Source: Paenibacillus peoriae (lineage in GTDB: Bacteria > Bacillota > Bacilli > Paenibacillales > Paenibacillaceae). From it: DNA of 64,000 bases. A model generated the notes under the pieces. It had not been told where the DNA came from, searched no databases, and worked only from the letters and a program-made list of their open reading frames with translations. The stretch lies in contig NZ_CP092831.1 of assembly GCF_022531965.1 (NCBI RefSeq), positions 4,906,501 to 4,970,500 of the forward strand, read 5' to 3'. Each line of letters begins with the position of its first letter. The stretch's first letter is position 1. The translations under genes and the position numbers were made by a program. Positions 55,178 through 64,000 of the stretch are shown one piece after another.

Positions 55178-56404
55178 ATGCTAAAGCGTATTCAAAATCT
55201 TTTTGTTATACCTAACTACCCATTGTTCATGATCTGCATGTTATTGCAAGGCATGGCTATATCCATCAGCGCACCTTTTTTAGCTGTATATTTTACAAGT
55301 ACACTTGGCGTATCTGTAGGAACCTTTGGTGTGTTTACAGCGGTGACTTTGATTTGTGGCATATGGATAAGCTCTCTGATTGCTAAACGTTCTGATACCG
55401 GCTTAGACCGTAAACAAATTTTGGTAATTTGCACGTTATTTAATGCCGTAGCCTTTGCAGGATATCTTGTAATCCAAAATTTTTATGTGCTTTTTGTTTA
55501 TATGACGATCTTTACGGCCATTGGTGCTCCTGGGATGCCGCAGTTATTTGCCAGTGCACGTGAAGCAGTAAATCGCAGTAAATCTGCGGATCACGCCTTT
55601 GCGAATTCAACGCTTCGGTCTATGTTTTCTCTTGGCTTTATTACCGGGCCGCTTTTTGGTTCCTTTTTGATTGCACATACGGGCTTTAAGGGTATCTTTA
55701 TGGGAACGACCTCTATTTTTGTTCTCATTGCTGTGCTTCTATTCTTTTTTATCAAGCAGCCTCCCGCTCAACTTAAACATAACAATCAACTTTCACTTCA
55801 TCACATTACATTACATAAAAATATTGAGATTCTGATTCCCTTTTCCGTTCTTACTCTGCTCTATACGTCTCACTGGATGAATAATTTGAATATTTCCTTG
55901 TTCATCATTCACAATTTACAAGGCGACACGAGTGACGTTGCTCTAGTATCCAGTATTTGCGCAATTGTAGAAATACCCTTGATGCTCATGCTAGGCGTAC
56001 TAGCAGCTAAATACTCCAACCGTTTGCTTATATTTTTAGGAGCATTAACAGGAGTTGTCTATTATCTCCTTGTCCTTATGTCTACGGAGATGTGGCAGCT
56101 ATTCGTGGGGCAGCTTCTTCTAGCCTTCTTTGTTGCAGTGATTTCTGCCATTGGCATTAGTTACATGCAGGATTTGTTGCCCTCTCTTCCAGGGTACGCA
56201 TCGACGCTATATTCCAATGCGACAACCATCGGAAGACTGGTGGGGAGCTTGATGGGCGGATTAACCGCTCAATGGATTGGTTACCGAAATACCTATTGGG
56301 TCTGTTTGGCCCTAATCATCTGCTCCCTTGGTCTTCTGGCGATTTCAAAGAAACTAGAGTTTGAAAAATCTGCTACTTTAAAAGAAAGGAATCACAGTAT
56401 ATAG
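55178..56404 (+). CDS. MFS exporter, SetA-like
   Basis: 408 residues with 12 predicted helices. It starts YPLFMICMLLQGMAISISAPFLAVYFTSTLGVSVGTFG and has TAIGAPGMPQLFASAREAVN, RSMFSLGFITGPLFGSFLI and IGISYMQDLLPSLPGYASTLYSNATTIGRLVG, as in sugar efflux transporters of the SET group. AAGGGGTG lies upstream of the ATG. It converges on the glycosyltransferase gene with only eight bases between stops. The substrate is probably a sugar or glycosylated compound. Confidence 0.87.
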   Translation: MLKRIQNLFVIPNYPLFMICMLLQGMAISISAPFLAVYFTSTLGVSVGTFGVFTAVTLICGIWISSLIAKRSDTGLDRKQILVICTLFNAVAFAGYLVIQNFYVLFVYMTIFTAIGAPGMPQLFASAREAVNRSKSADHAFANSTLRSMFSLGFITGPLFGSFLIAHTGFKGIFMGTTSIFVLIAVLLFFFIKQPPAQLKHNNQLSLHHITLHKNIEILIPFSVLTLLYTSHWMNNLNISLFIIHNLQGDTSDVALVSSICAIVEIPLMLMLGVLAAKYSNRLLIFLGALTGVVYYLLVLMSTEMWQLFVGQLLLAFFVAVISAIGISYMQDLLPSLPGYASTLYSNATTIGRLVGSLMGGLTAQWIGYRNTYWVCLALIICSLGLLAISKKLEFEKSATLKERNHSI

Positions 56405-56412
56405 ACTGCCGC

Positions 56413-57630
56413 TTATTTTTCTATGGTGGAGAAATGGCTCATGATTGTATCTGCCGCATGACTGTACCCACTAGCCTGGCGTAATGATTCGCCAATCACA
56501 TGAGCCTGTTCTTTATAGGTTGGATGACTCAATACCTCTAATAAGGCAGCTCTCAAACTAGCGGGTGTAAGCTCATTTTTATCCACAACAACACCCGCTC
56601 CCAGTTCCTGCACCCGACTAGCTACGATGGGCTGATCCGATGTTAAAGGAATCATGACCTGCGGCACATTGTAATACAGTGCTTCACATGTACTGTTCAT
56701 CCCCGCATGTGTAACAAAAGCGTCCACATGCTGGAGCATTTCCAATTGCGGAATATAAGGCTTGATTATAAAATTGTCAGGTATACACGAGGCCAATGGC
56801 TCCATGTCTGTATAATTGCCTGAAGACAGCACAAACTGCACAGGCAAATCGCGAAATGCTGCAAAACAAAGCTTATAAAATTCCAAGTCTTTATTCAAAA
56901 TAGTACCCATTGAAATGTACACCGCCTGTGGATGCAGAACACGAAGTTGTTCGAACGGGAAGGAAGGAGCATCTTTACGCGGTACAATAGAAGGACCTGT
57001 AAAAATAAAACTGTGATCCAGTTTTTCGGCTTGCGGTTGAAAATAGCGGCTTGTATAAACGATTCTTAAGTGTCCGCCATGAGGAGCAATCTCTTCTATA
57101 GCCGGAGCGTCAACCTGAAGCTCATTAGCTAGTTGATGCGTTATTTGCATCGTAGCCGTGTATAACTTTTTTACCTCCGGATCATTGTCATTCATGCCTT
57201 GCCCCGATCCCAATGGCTCTACGAAAGCAAAAGAAGCGATAGAGCATACAGCAGGAATTCCTAGCTTCTCAGCAATAATCGTGCCTCCCCAACCCATCAA
57301 AGAATCATAGATTAAATAATCATAGGTTCTGTTTTCAATAACTCTCAAAACCTCTGGAATAATCGGAAGAATCATACCTTTTACCATCATGTATACAAAT
57401 TGATAATGATGTTTGTATTCTGCTGGCTTTAAATCAGAGTCTTTGGAAAAAGCATCATCCACAAAAGGGTAGGTGATCATCTGCGCTCCTGTCTGTTGAA
57501 TTCTCGTACGATATTCTTCCGTACACACATAGTCAACATCCTCCCCACTGTCTACCAACCTTTTCACTAATCCTAGTGTCGGATTAACATGGCCTTCAGC
57601 AGGCGTGATCACTACTAACACACGTGCCAT
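56413..57630 (-). CDS. MGT-family (YjiC-like) UDP-glycosyltransferase
   Basis: GT1 enzyme of 405 residues that transfers a sugar from a nucleotide donor to small hydrophobic acceptors such as macrolides or flavonoids. N-terminal VLVVITPAEGHVNPTLGLVKRLVDSGEDVDYV carries the catalytic His. The donor-binding signature near residue 290 reads FVTHAGMNSTCEALYYNVPQVMIPLTSDQPIVASRVQELGAG. AGGTGT precedes the ATG. It could inactivate an antibiotic or decorate a product exported by the neighbouring MFS protein. Confidence 0.9.
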   Translation of the reverse strand: MARVLVVITPAEGHVNPTLGLVKRLVDSGEDVDYVCTEEYRTRIQQTGAQMITYPFVDDAFSKDSDLKPAEYKHHYQFVYMMVKGMILPIIPEVLRVIENRTYDYLIYDSLMGWGGTIIAEKLGIPAVCSIASFAFVEPLGSGQGMNDNDPEVKKLYTATMQITHQLANELQVDAPAIEEIAPHGGHLRIVYTSRYFQPQAEKLDHSFIFTGPSIVPRKDAPSFPFEQLRVLHPQAVYISMGTILNKDLEFYKLCFAAFRDLPVQFVLSSGNYTDMEPLASCIPDNFIIKPYIPQLEMLQHVDAFVTHAGMNSTCEALYYNVPQVMIPLTSDQPIVASRVQELGAGVVVDKNELTPASLRAALLEVLSHPTYKEQAHVIGESLRQASGYSHAADTIMSHFSTIEK

Positions 57631-57767
57631 ACGTTACACCTCCAAAATCAAAAATAAATTACAATTTGAAATAAATACACTTTAAACATAGCAAACATTT
57701 ACCATATAAACAAGTATTTTCAATACCTAAAAATTAAATATGTATCCTCCACTCAAACGATAGAAAT

Positions 57768-57803
57768 AAGCGAGGCTGAACGCTAGAAGCGCTTGCCCCG
57801 CTT
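57768..57803 (-). terminator. Terminator after the pectinase gene
   Basis: Minus strand AAGCGGGGC pairs with GCCTCGCTT, with an inner CGCT/AGCG helix; the tail is ATTTCT. Confidence 0.6.
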
Positions 57804-57821
57804 AACCACTGAACATCAAAT

Positions 57822-60800
57822 TTAAAGACGCCAATCCCAATGATCTGGTCCACTCAGAACAGCTTCAACGGTGTACTGGCTTGCTTCATCGGCAGTAAGC
57901 TGTTTGGCCCAAGGTACACGTTCGCTACTTCCTGCACCTGGTCCAAAGTTATCAAACTCTCCAAATCTTGCGGTCTGCTCATTGGATTCCTTGCCCCAAT
58001 TATTCCAGCCGCCCGGCTTGATATGGTCATCCATATAGGTCTTCAAAAAAGTAACATGAGCGTGAGGGCGCCATGGCCGTCCGAGATCCACCTTGCCTGT
58101 TAAGCCATTTTCTGTTGTCAGACGACATTGAATAAATACAAAGCCCGGCTTGTTCTCTTCTGTTGAAGCTGCTGTCACATATCCGGCACGCAGGCTGTGT
58201 ATGATCGAATTATCAAACACAGCGGGTGCATTGCCAAATATAAAATCTACACTGCCACTGATGTAGCTGTCCTTGAAATACTGTCTGCCACGGTTCACAA
58301 GCAACGTATCCTGTAGGCCGGTAATTTTGACATTGTGATACTTACCACGATCGCCTTCAGCATATAACGCTACAGCCTGCACCTGTCCGGTTCCTTCTGT
58401 ATTGGCAACCGTGACATTCTCCAACACAAAATCAGGACTTTGCACACGCATGGTATAGCTGTTGCTTGTTCCTAATTCTTTTCCATCCACCACGGTTTTG
58501 GCCGTATCATCAAAAGCAATGATCGTTTTATCCCGATCTTCTCCGATAATACTCAGGTTTTTCTTAGAGGAATTCACCTTTATTTTCTCACGATACGTAC
58601 CGTTTTTGAGATGGATAACTGTCCTTGTATTGCTGTCGTCAGGGACTGCGTCAATAGCTGCCTGGAGAGATGTAAAGTCAGCAGGACCATAGGTCGCTAC
58701 CACCACACTAGTAGGACGAGTTCCTCCTGAGTCTGTCAGGTTGCGGATGGTGACATGGCTGAATTCCGACGTATTGTAATTCCATACATCGTTTTGTGGT
58801 TTGGATGCATCAGTAGCCAACCCGAACAATAGCGGTTGATGATCCGGCACATCTATAACCGTTTCACCAACCTTCTCCCAGTTCGTCACACCATCTGCGG
58901 ATACCCAGCCGGTAACCTTTTGTCCTTGTCGTACAAGACGTACCGAATATGGCGTTGCAATAAACGTCTCCATTGACGCACGTTTTGTCTTACCCTCCGT
59001 TTGATCACGACTGATAAGAATACCCTGTTTGCCATATTTAACAAATGCTAAAGACATAAAGGCCATTTTGGATCCAGGCTTCAGCGATTCACGAATCATT
59101 ACACCCGCTTCGGCGTTATCATCCACTGGGGTAATTTGTTCCACACGGGCTGTAATTTTAGTGTCACCTTCCCATTTTTGATAAGCATAATGGAAAATAT
59201 CTGCCTTACCGTCAACGTCTCCCGCTGACTTCAGTCTTATACTGCTGCCGCTTGCATCTTCTTTTAAGACCTGAGTATGCCCTTTTATATAACCAGCATT
59301 GCCCTCAGAGCCAATCTCTTCGCTGAGCCAACTTCCCGACGGCGCAGTCGTATTGACGTGAATGGTAACAGGATTGGAAAATGCAGCATTCCCCTTGCGG
59401 TCGGTCACCCGTACAATAATATAATGGGTCCCGTCCATCACATGGTTCCAATTCATTTGATAAGGCGCAGTCTCTACTTTTCCAGCGAGTTTGCCGTCAA
59501 TGATAAATTCAACATGAGCAATACCATCTTTGTCCTTGGCTGTTGCTGTTATGGTCGCATCCCGGCCTGCTTCCAAAATATCGTTATGCTTTAGTGAACG
59601 TCCGTTTGCATCCGACACCTGAACGACAGCCTCTGGATTATTCACCTCATTTCCATTCGACAGCTTCTCAATAAGATCATTTAAATAGACCTCCAGATTC
59701 GTATAACCCTTGGCAAAATGAGCATACGCCCCTGTGCCGGCAAGCCCCTGACCGTTACGATCATCTGCATTATTGGGGTCCAGCCCATGGGCACGTTCCC
59801 ATTCATCCGGCATTCCATCATGGTCACTGTCAGAAAGCTCCGTCGTCGTTACGTTAGAATCGTCATAAATCCACCCTGCTTCACGCGGAGAGTTAATAAA
59901 TGCACCCGTTCCATTCTTCACATCATTCATAATTCGGGCGTCCACCGCATCTCTTCTTGGCAGCGTGGCTCCTGAGCCGGCAAGCACCTCCGTATATGCG
60001 GTTTGTGCATCTGTCGCTTGATATGGACCGTACGCATCGGGTGAGATTCCGTTGTCGTATTCCCCTCTGACTTCAATCGGCTCCGCCAAACGGGTGGACG
60101 GATCAATAATGGACCCAATGGATGTGCCAAGCTGCCAGTTGTCTTTCGTAACCGAGTCATTGCCGTACATATAGTTACCACCAATAAAGATGCGTGTTTT
60201 ATATTTTTTACTACCCACGTCTACAAAAATTTGACCGCGAACGCCCTCATATGTGTTAGGGCCATACTTATAATAGTTATTTAGCACATTATACGATCCT
60301 TCACCACCGCCGTATGAGGAGAAAAATCCCCAGTTATAAATGACATTATTGGTCATTTCCACAGCGTCGATTTGTTTTTTATCGGTTGGAAAACGCGGAT
60401 TACGGCTTGCATTGTGAGCCAACAAGTTATGATGATAGGTGGAATTTCGTCCACCCCATATGCCGCCATAGCCGTGGCGACCTTTCTGGTGCGTAGTCAT
60501 TAGCATACTTTCGGACGCAATGGACCATTGTACCGTTGTATTGACGTTGTCATACAGGCTCAGTACCTCATCCACCGACCAGCTAAAGGAACAGTGATCA
60601 ATCATTATGTTTTTATGGTATCTGGCTCCCAATGCGTCATCCTCACTGGGGTAACGGTCGGTCAATCGGAAACGCAGGTAACGGAGAATGACGTTATCTG
60701 CTTCAATCCCTGTTGTGTAATCGCTTACAGTTATACCGTCGCCAGGAGCTGTCTGACCCGCAACCGTCAGATTGTTTCCCAAGATCTTAAGTGGCTCCTT

Positions 60801-61130
60801 GAGATGAATCGTTCCACCCACCCGGAATACGACCGTCCGATTATCGGAGCTGACCGCTGCGCGAAAAGATCCGGGAATGATCTGCTCCCCTTTGCCGTAG
60901 TCTGCCAGCGTGGTAACCTCATACACTTCACCTCCGCGTCCACCGGTAACATATTTACCGCCACCCTCAGCCCCCGGAAAAGCCGGAATATCCGTCGCCA
61001 CTTTTGCCCCCTTTGCGTTCTCTGTTCCTACCGCAGTCTCCGCTTGGATTAGTGGCGGGCACAAGGTCAACAACAATGAACCCACAACCACGTTACATAG
61101 CACCTTTTTCCATGTACGCTGCTTGCTCAT
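57822..61130 (-). CDS. Secreted pectate lyase-pectin methylesterase fusion
   Basis: 1102 residues. The signal peptide is VLCNVVVGSLLLTLCPPLIQAE. Residues about 48-415 are a PL1 pectate lyase (AFPGAEGGGKYVTGGRGGEV, NIMIDHCSFSWSVDEVLSLYD, and RNPR with the catalytic Arg). A calcium-type DSDHDGMPDEWERAHGLDP segment is near 435. Next come an Ig-like domain (500-590) and a concanavalin-like domain (597-798). From about 805 to the end is a CE8 pectin methylesterase with QAVALYAEGD, QDTLL, DFIFGNAPAVFDN and GRPW. The esterase removes methyl groups so that the lyase can cut. The ATG at 61130 follows GGGAGG; the ATG at 61163 lies before it. Confidence 0.92.
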   Translation of the reverse strand: MSKQRTWKKVLCNVVVGSLLLTLCPPLIQAETAVGTENAKGAKVATDIPAFPGAEGGGKYVTGGRGGEVYEVTTLADYGKGEQIIPGSFRAAVSSDNRTVVFRVGGTIHLKEPLKILGNNLTVAGQTAPGDGITVSDYTTGIEADNVILRYLRFRLTDRYPSEDDALGARYHKNIMIDHCSFSWSVDEVLSLYDNVNTTVQWSIASESMLMTTHQKGRHGYGGIWGGRNSTYHHNLLAHNASRNPRFPTDKKQIDAVEMTNNVIYNWGFFSSYGGGEGSYNVLNNYYKYGPNTYEGVRGQIFVDVGSKKYKTRIFIGGNYMYGNDSVTKDNWQLGTSIGSIIDPSTRLAEPIEVRGEYDNGISPDAYGPYQATDAQTAYTEVLAGSGATLPRRDAVDARIMNDVKNGTGAFINSPREAGWIYDDSNVTTTELSDSDHDGMPDEWERAHGLDPNNADDRNGQGLAGTGAYAHFAKGYTNLEVYLNDLIEKLSNGNEVNNPEAVVQVSDANGRSLKHNDILEAGRDATITATAKDKDGIAHVEFIIDGKLAGKVETAPYQMNWNHVMDGTHYIIVRVTDRKGNAAFSNPVTIHVNTTAPSGSWLSEEIGSEGNAGYIKGHTQVLKEDASGSSIRLKSAGDVDGKADIFHYAYQKWEGDTKITARVEQITPVDDNAEAGVMIRESLKPGSKMAFMSLAFVKYGKQGILISRDQTEGKTKRASMETFIATPYSVRLVRQGQKVTGWVSADGVTNWEKVGETVIDVPDHQPLLFGLATDASKPQNDVWNYNTSEFSHVTIRNLTDSGGTRPTSVVVATYGPADFTSLQAAIDAVPDDSNTRTVIHLKNGTYREKIKVNSSKKNLSIIGEDRDKTIIAFDDTAKTVVDGKELGTSNSYTMRVQSPDFVLENVTVANTEGTGQVQAVALYAEGDRGKYHNVKITGLQDTLLVNRGRQYFKDSYISGSVDFIFGNAPAVFDNSIIHSLRAGYVTAASTEENKPGFVFIQCRLTTENGLTGKVDLGRPWRPHAHVTFLKTYMDDHIKPGGWNNWGKESNEQTARFGEFDNFGPGAGSSERVPWAKQLTADEASQYTVEAVLSGPDHWDWRL

Positions 61131-61212
61131 ATTCTGTTTCCTCCCTAAGATTTTCTTCCACATCAGCGCATATTTTTATAAAAACACGATCCGAGACGTT
61201 CAGAAGCGCCTT

Positions 61213-61223
61213 CACCTCCTTTC
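61213..61223 (-). promoter_or_regulatory. Extra strong SD-like sequence in the pectinase leader
   Basis: Minus strand GAAAGGAGGTG, 83 bases before the real start and with no start codon at proper distance. It looks like the STAB-SD element that protects some Bacillus mRNAs from 5' decay. Confidence 0.45.
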
Positions 61224-61277
61224 ATCAATCTTTTCTGCTTTTATCATTGGCAGGTTGTCATATATACTGTTGATGTA

Positions 61278-61291
61278 TGAATGCGCTTACT
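61278..61291. promoter_or_regulatory. cre-like site between pectinase and AraC genes
   Basis: TGAATGCGCTTACT fits TGWAARCGYTWNCW with one mismatch. Placed between the divergent genes, it would allow catabolite repression of pectin breakdown. Confidence 0.45.
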
Positions 61292-61318
61292 TATCTTAAT
61301 TTGTAAAGGAAGAAGCAC

Positions 61319-62158
61319 ATGAATGAAGTGAAAGAAGATAAATATGTCATTGGCGAACAACAATTCTCCATTCATCACATCTATCGTACCGGTTTCACAG
61401 TTATGCCCCGGCCCCATGTCCACGAGAACTATGAGCTGTATCTCTTACTGCGAGGCGAACGCATCTATTTTATGAATGGCAAGGTATACACCGCTCGCAA
61501 GGGGGATCTGATATTCATCCTTCCTCACGACTTGCACTCTACCGCCAGTACGCAATTGCAGGAAACAGAGCGCATTTTGATTCATTTTTCTCCGACGTTT
61601 CTCCCACAGCAGGATCATGACATTCTTGACCTGCCGCCATACCAGCAATCCGCGTTACTTCGCTTACCTGCGAGAGAGCAAGTGGAGGTTGAACGTTTAT
61701 TCCTACAGATGAATACCGAATGCAGGAATAAGCAGCCTCTGCATGACCGTTGCGTACAGCATTTACTGCTGGAAATGCTGATCCTGGTGCACCGATCGGA
61801 AGCAATCGAGCGTAGTGAACCTGTCTCCTCTCATCCCATGCATCAGAAAATCACGGAAATTTCTTCTTTTATTCAGGATCATTACAATGAACCGTTAACT
61901 CTCGAACAAGTGGCTGCCTGCTTTTTCATTAGTCCAGCTTACCTAAGCCGTATCTTTCTAAAGTTGACTGGTTTTCATTTCAGCGAATACATCCGCGTAG
62001 TGCGGGTCAGGGCGGCCCAAACCAGACTTCGAACCACCAAAGACAAAATCCAGCATATTGCAGAGGATGTCGGGTTCGGTCATGCTTCCCACTTTAATAA
62101 AATCTTTAAAAAAATAACTGGGCTCTCTCCTCTTCAGTACCGCAAGCAGGTTCGGTAG
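61319..62158 (+). CDS. AraC-family regulator with cupin domain
   Basis: 279 residues. The N-terminal cupin-type sensor reads HIYRTGFTVMPRPHVHENYELYLLLRGERIYFMNGKVYTARKGDLIFILPHDLHST. The C-terminal double HTH has PLTLEQVAACFFISPAYLSRIFLKLTGFHFSEYIRVVRVRAAQTRL, followed by IQHIAEDVGFGHASHFNKIFKKITGLSPLQYRK. GGAAGAAG precedes the ATG. Divergent from the pectinase gene, so it probably activates it on sensing a pectin-derived sugar. Confidence 0.92.
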   Translation: MNEVKEDKYVIGEQQFSIHHIYRTGFTVMPRPHVHENYELYLLLRGERIYFMNGKVYTARKGDLIFILPHDLHSTASTQLQETERILIHFSPTFLPQQDHDILDLPPYQQSALLRLPAREQVEVERLFLQMNTECRNKQPLHDRCVQHLLLEMLILVHRSEAIERSEPVSSHPMHQKITEISSFIQDHYNEPLTLEQVAACFFISPAYLSRIFLKLTGFHFSEYIRVVRVRAAQTRLRTTKDKIQHIAEDVGFGHASHFNKIFKKITGLSPLQYRKQVR

Positions 62159-62283
62159 ATATTCAGTGTAAAGAATTAGACGCCAATTTTATACCTCCGC
62201 TCTTGTCTTGTTTTTCCATTTTTATATCCACTTGCTCTTTCATGGAACTAAATACAAGCCGCGTTGGAATAAGTAAAATGCAC

Positions 62284-62325
62284 AAAAAAACCATACTTCG
62301 CTGCAATGCGTGCACCGAAGTATGG
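62284..62325 (-). terminator. Terminator after ltaE
   Basis: Minus strand CCATACTTCG pairs with CGAAGTATGG, followed by TTTTTTTG. Confidence 0.88.
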
Positions 62326-62380
62326 CTATTACAAAGTCATTTTACATCTTTAAAATTATAAATTACTCTTTCTATGACCA

Positions 62381-63418
62381 TTATTGCAATGCTTTAATAT
62401 CCTGAATCAGCAATTCAACATTTTCTTTCTTCGTAGCCCAACTGGTACAGAATCGAACTGCACTATGTGTATCATCAACCTTTTCCCAAAAGGAGTAAGT
62501 ATATTTTTCACTCAATGCCTTTAGTATACGATCTGGTAAAATCGGAAACTGCTGATTGGTTGTAGAACGGTATTGAAAAGAAAAACCTTGCTCAGATAAT
62601 CCGTTTTGAAGCAGCATTGCCATATCTATAGCGTGTTTGGAAATTTCAACGTATAAACCGTCTTCAAACAAAGTTTCGAATTGAATGCCCAACATTCTTC
62701 CCTTAGCCAGCAGCCCCCCTTTTTGCTTGATCATATATCGGAAATCTTTTTTCAATGTATCATTTAGAATGACTACGGCTTCTCCCATCAATGCTCCAAT
62801 TTTTGTCCCGCCAATATAAAACACATCGCAAAGCTGTGCTATATCCGCTAAAGATGCATCGCTATCTTCGGCCACCAAGCCATAGCCCAATCGGGCTCCA
62901 TCTATGAACAGTGGTAAACCACATTCTTGACAGACTCTACTTAATGCTTCCAGCTCTGCTTTGCTATAGATCGTTCCATTCTCAGTAGGTTGGGAAATAT
63001 AAACCATCCCGGGCTGTACACTATGCTCAGGAGCGGCATCATTCCAGTGAGCGTCATACAAATCTTGTACCTGCTCGGCCCGGATCTTCCCATCTCCGCT
63101 TGGCAAAGTAAGTATTTTATGTCCAACAGCTTCAATCGCTCCGGTTTCATGAACCGCAACATGTCCCGACACTGCCGCAACGACGCCTTGATGCGGACGC
63201 AGAATAGAAGAAATAACAGTGGTATTGGTCTGTGTACCTCCAACCAAAAAGTGTACATCCGCATTTGGGGAGTCACATGCTTCTTTAATATATGCTCTAG
63301 CTTTTTCACAATGATCATCCACACCATAACCTGGAGTTTGTTCATCATTCGTCTCCAGTAGTCGCTTTAATATGCGCTCATGGGCACCTTCGGTATAGTC
63401 GCATTCAAATCGTATCAT
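62381..63418 (-). CDS. ltaE: Low-specificity threonine aldolase
   Basis: PLP enzyme of 345 residues that splits threonine or allo-threonine to glycine and acetaldehyde. It has FECDYTEGAHERILKRLLETND, FLVGGTQTNTTVISS, SGHVAVHETGAIE, YISQPTENGTIYS, and FIDGARLGYG with the cofactor Asp. The PLP lysine is in YIGGTKIGALMGEAVV. It overlaps the upstream MarR gene by 14 bases. Related proteins include other beta-eliminating lyases. Confidence 0.88.
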   Translation of the reverse strand: MIRFECDYTEGAHERILKRLLETNDEQTPGYGVDDHCEKARAYIKEACDSPNADVHFLVGGTQTNTTVISSILRPHQGVVAAVSGHVAVHETGAIEAVGHKILTLPSGDGKIRAEQVQDLYDAHWNDAAPEHSVQPGMVYISQPTENGTIYSKAELEALSRVCQECGLPLFIDGARLGYGLVAEDSDASLADIAQLCDVFYIGGTKIGALMGEAVVILNDTLKKDFRYMIKQKGGLLAKGRMLGIQFETLFEDGLYVEISKHAIDMAMLLQNGLSEQGFSFQYRSTTNQQFPILPDRILKALSEKYTYSFWEKVDDTHSAVRFCTSWATKKENVELLIQDIKALQ

Positions 63419-63866
63419 TCTGTATCCTCTCCAAATTATCCAATTTCTTCTGAATTAACAACATAGAAGCATGTAATTCTTTTATCTCTTCTTCTGAGAG
63501 TCCTTGAACTAATTTTAGAATTTGTTCATCAGACCTTTCATTCAGTTGGTTAAAGAACGCCTTTCCTTTAGGAGTCAAACGAATCAGATTTGTTCTATTA
63601 TCCAACGTTGAATTTTCCTTAACAAGAAAGCCCTCTTTGCAAAATTTAGCAATGATCCTACTCATATAGCTGCGATCAATTTTAAGAGATTCGACTAAAG
63701 TATTCGCTATACATGGCTCGATCAACCCGATCTCTATAATGACACGGGCCTCGGTAAAGGAATATCCGCTATCCAGCACATGTCTATCCAAAACACCCAG
63801 TATATTCGTATAGAACCGATTAAAACGCCTCATATCCGCTATGATATTAGCATCTATATTGACCAT
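63405..63866 (-). CDS. MarR-family regulator
   Basis: 153 residues. It has VLDSGYSFTEARVIIEIGLIEPCIANTLVESLKIDRSYMSRIIAKFCKEGFLVKENSTLDNRTNLIRLTPKG; the wing carries DNRT in place of the usual DxRS. GGGGGAG lies before the ATG. It overlaps ltaE, and both are transcribed from a strong promoter with a repeated AGTCCAC sequence that may be its own operator. The ligand is unknown. Confidence 0.9.
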   Translation of the reverse strand: MVNIDANIIADMRRFNRFYTNILGVLDRHVLDSGYSFTEARVIIEIGLIEPCIANTLVESLKIDRSYMSRIIAKFCKEGFLVKENSTLDNRTNLIRLTPKGKAFFNQLNERSDEQILKLVQGLSEEEIKELHASMLLIQKKLDNLERIQNDTI

Positions 63867-63881
63867 AACTCCCCCTATTTA

Positions 63882-63929
63882 GTGGACTTTTGCAACAATT
63901 ATAGTAAAGATTTTTGTGGACTATGTCAA
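63882..63929 (-). promoter_or_regulatory. Promoter of marR-ltaE with AGTCCAC repeats
   Basis: Minus strand TTGACA (63924-63929), 17 bp, TACTAT (63901-63906). AGTCCAC occurs in the spacer (63916-63922) and near the start of the transcript (63882-63888), 34 bp apart. Confidence 0.7.
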
Positions 63930-63934
63930 TGAAA

Positions 63935-63975
63935 TAAAAAAACCGTACATTAAGACTCTCGCCTAATGTACGATC
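63935..63975 (-). terminator. Terminator of a gene beyond the right edge
   Basis: Minus strand CGTACATTA pairs with TAATGTACG (63944-63972), followed by GTTTTTTT. It should end a minus-strand transcript coming from beyond position 64000. Confidence 0.8.
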
Positions 63976-64000
63976 CTGTATTATATATTTACCTACAAGT

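Overview
The window looks like chromosomal DNA of a Paenibacillus close to P. polymyxa. The reasons are strong Shine-Dalgarno sites, Bacillus-type deo, ars and cys genes, FtsX-type ABC exporters with a two-component remnant, and secreted pectin- and beta-1,3-glucan-active proteins. This assignment is from protein resemblance read by eye; no search was run.

Layout. 1-7.3 kb: two tandem copies of an ATPase plus FtsX-like permease exporter, separated by a decayed IS30-family transposase and a decayed sensor histidine kinase. 7.4-15.8 kb: housekeeping and stress genes (GNAT acetyltransferase, quinone-type ring-cleaving dioxygenase with an MhqR-like operator, M3 oligopeptidase, pyridoxal kinase, an HTH regulator, a cytoplasmic CpdB-like nucleotidase). 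16.0-19.5 kb: phosphonate/phosphate-analogue uptake (phnD-phnC-phnE-phnE) behind Pho-box-like repeats. 19.6-24.1 kb: class V aminotransferase and a sulfate importer (sbp-cysT-cysW) behind a long leader with a terminator and a competing hairpin. 24.2-27.4 kb: two unknown envelope proteins and a TetR-MFS pair. 27.6-34.5 kb: a complete deoxynucleoside salvage cluster (deoR, deoC, cdd, nupC, deoB, deoD, pdp).

34.7-41.5 kb: lone CheW, SPFH protein, a truncated GH81 glucanase remnant, two copies of a structured repeat, and an operon of a flavin monooxygenase with ribA and ribD. 41.8-50.1 kb: three HxlR regulators beside redox-type enzymes, a DUF1275 membrane protein, an AlaX editing protein, and a MarR-controlled HlyD plus ABC-2 efflux pair. 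50.1-57.6 kb: arsRBC, a phosphodiesterase lipoprotein, an alpha/beta hydrolase, and a convergent MFS exporter and MGT-type glycosyltransferase. 57.8-64 kb: a giant secreted pectate lyase-pectin methylesterase with a divergent AraC regulator, and a MarR-threonine aldolase pair.

The most interesting signal is the pair of structured repeats at 36383-36576 and 38282-38471. They share an unpaired core but have different stem sequences, and the pairing is kept through compensatory changes. Next are the sulfate-operon leader RNA, the rib-monooxygenase-HxlR cluster, and the pectate lyase-methylesterase fusion.
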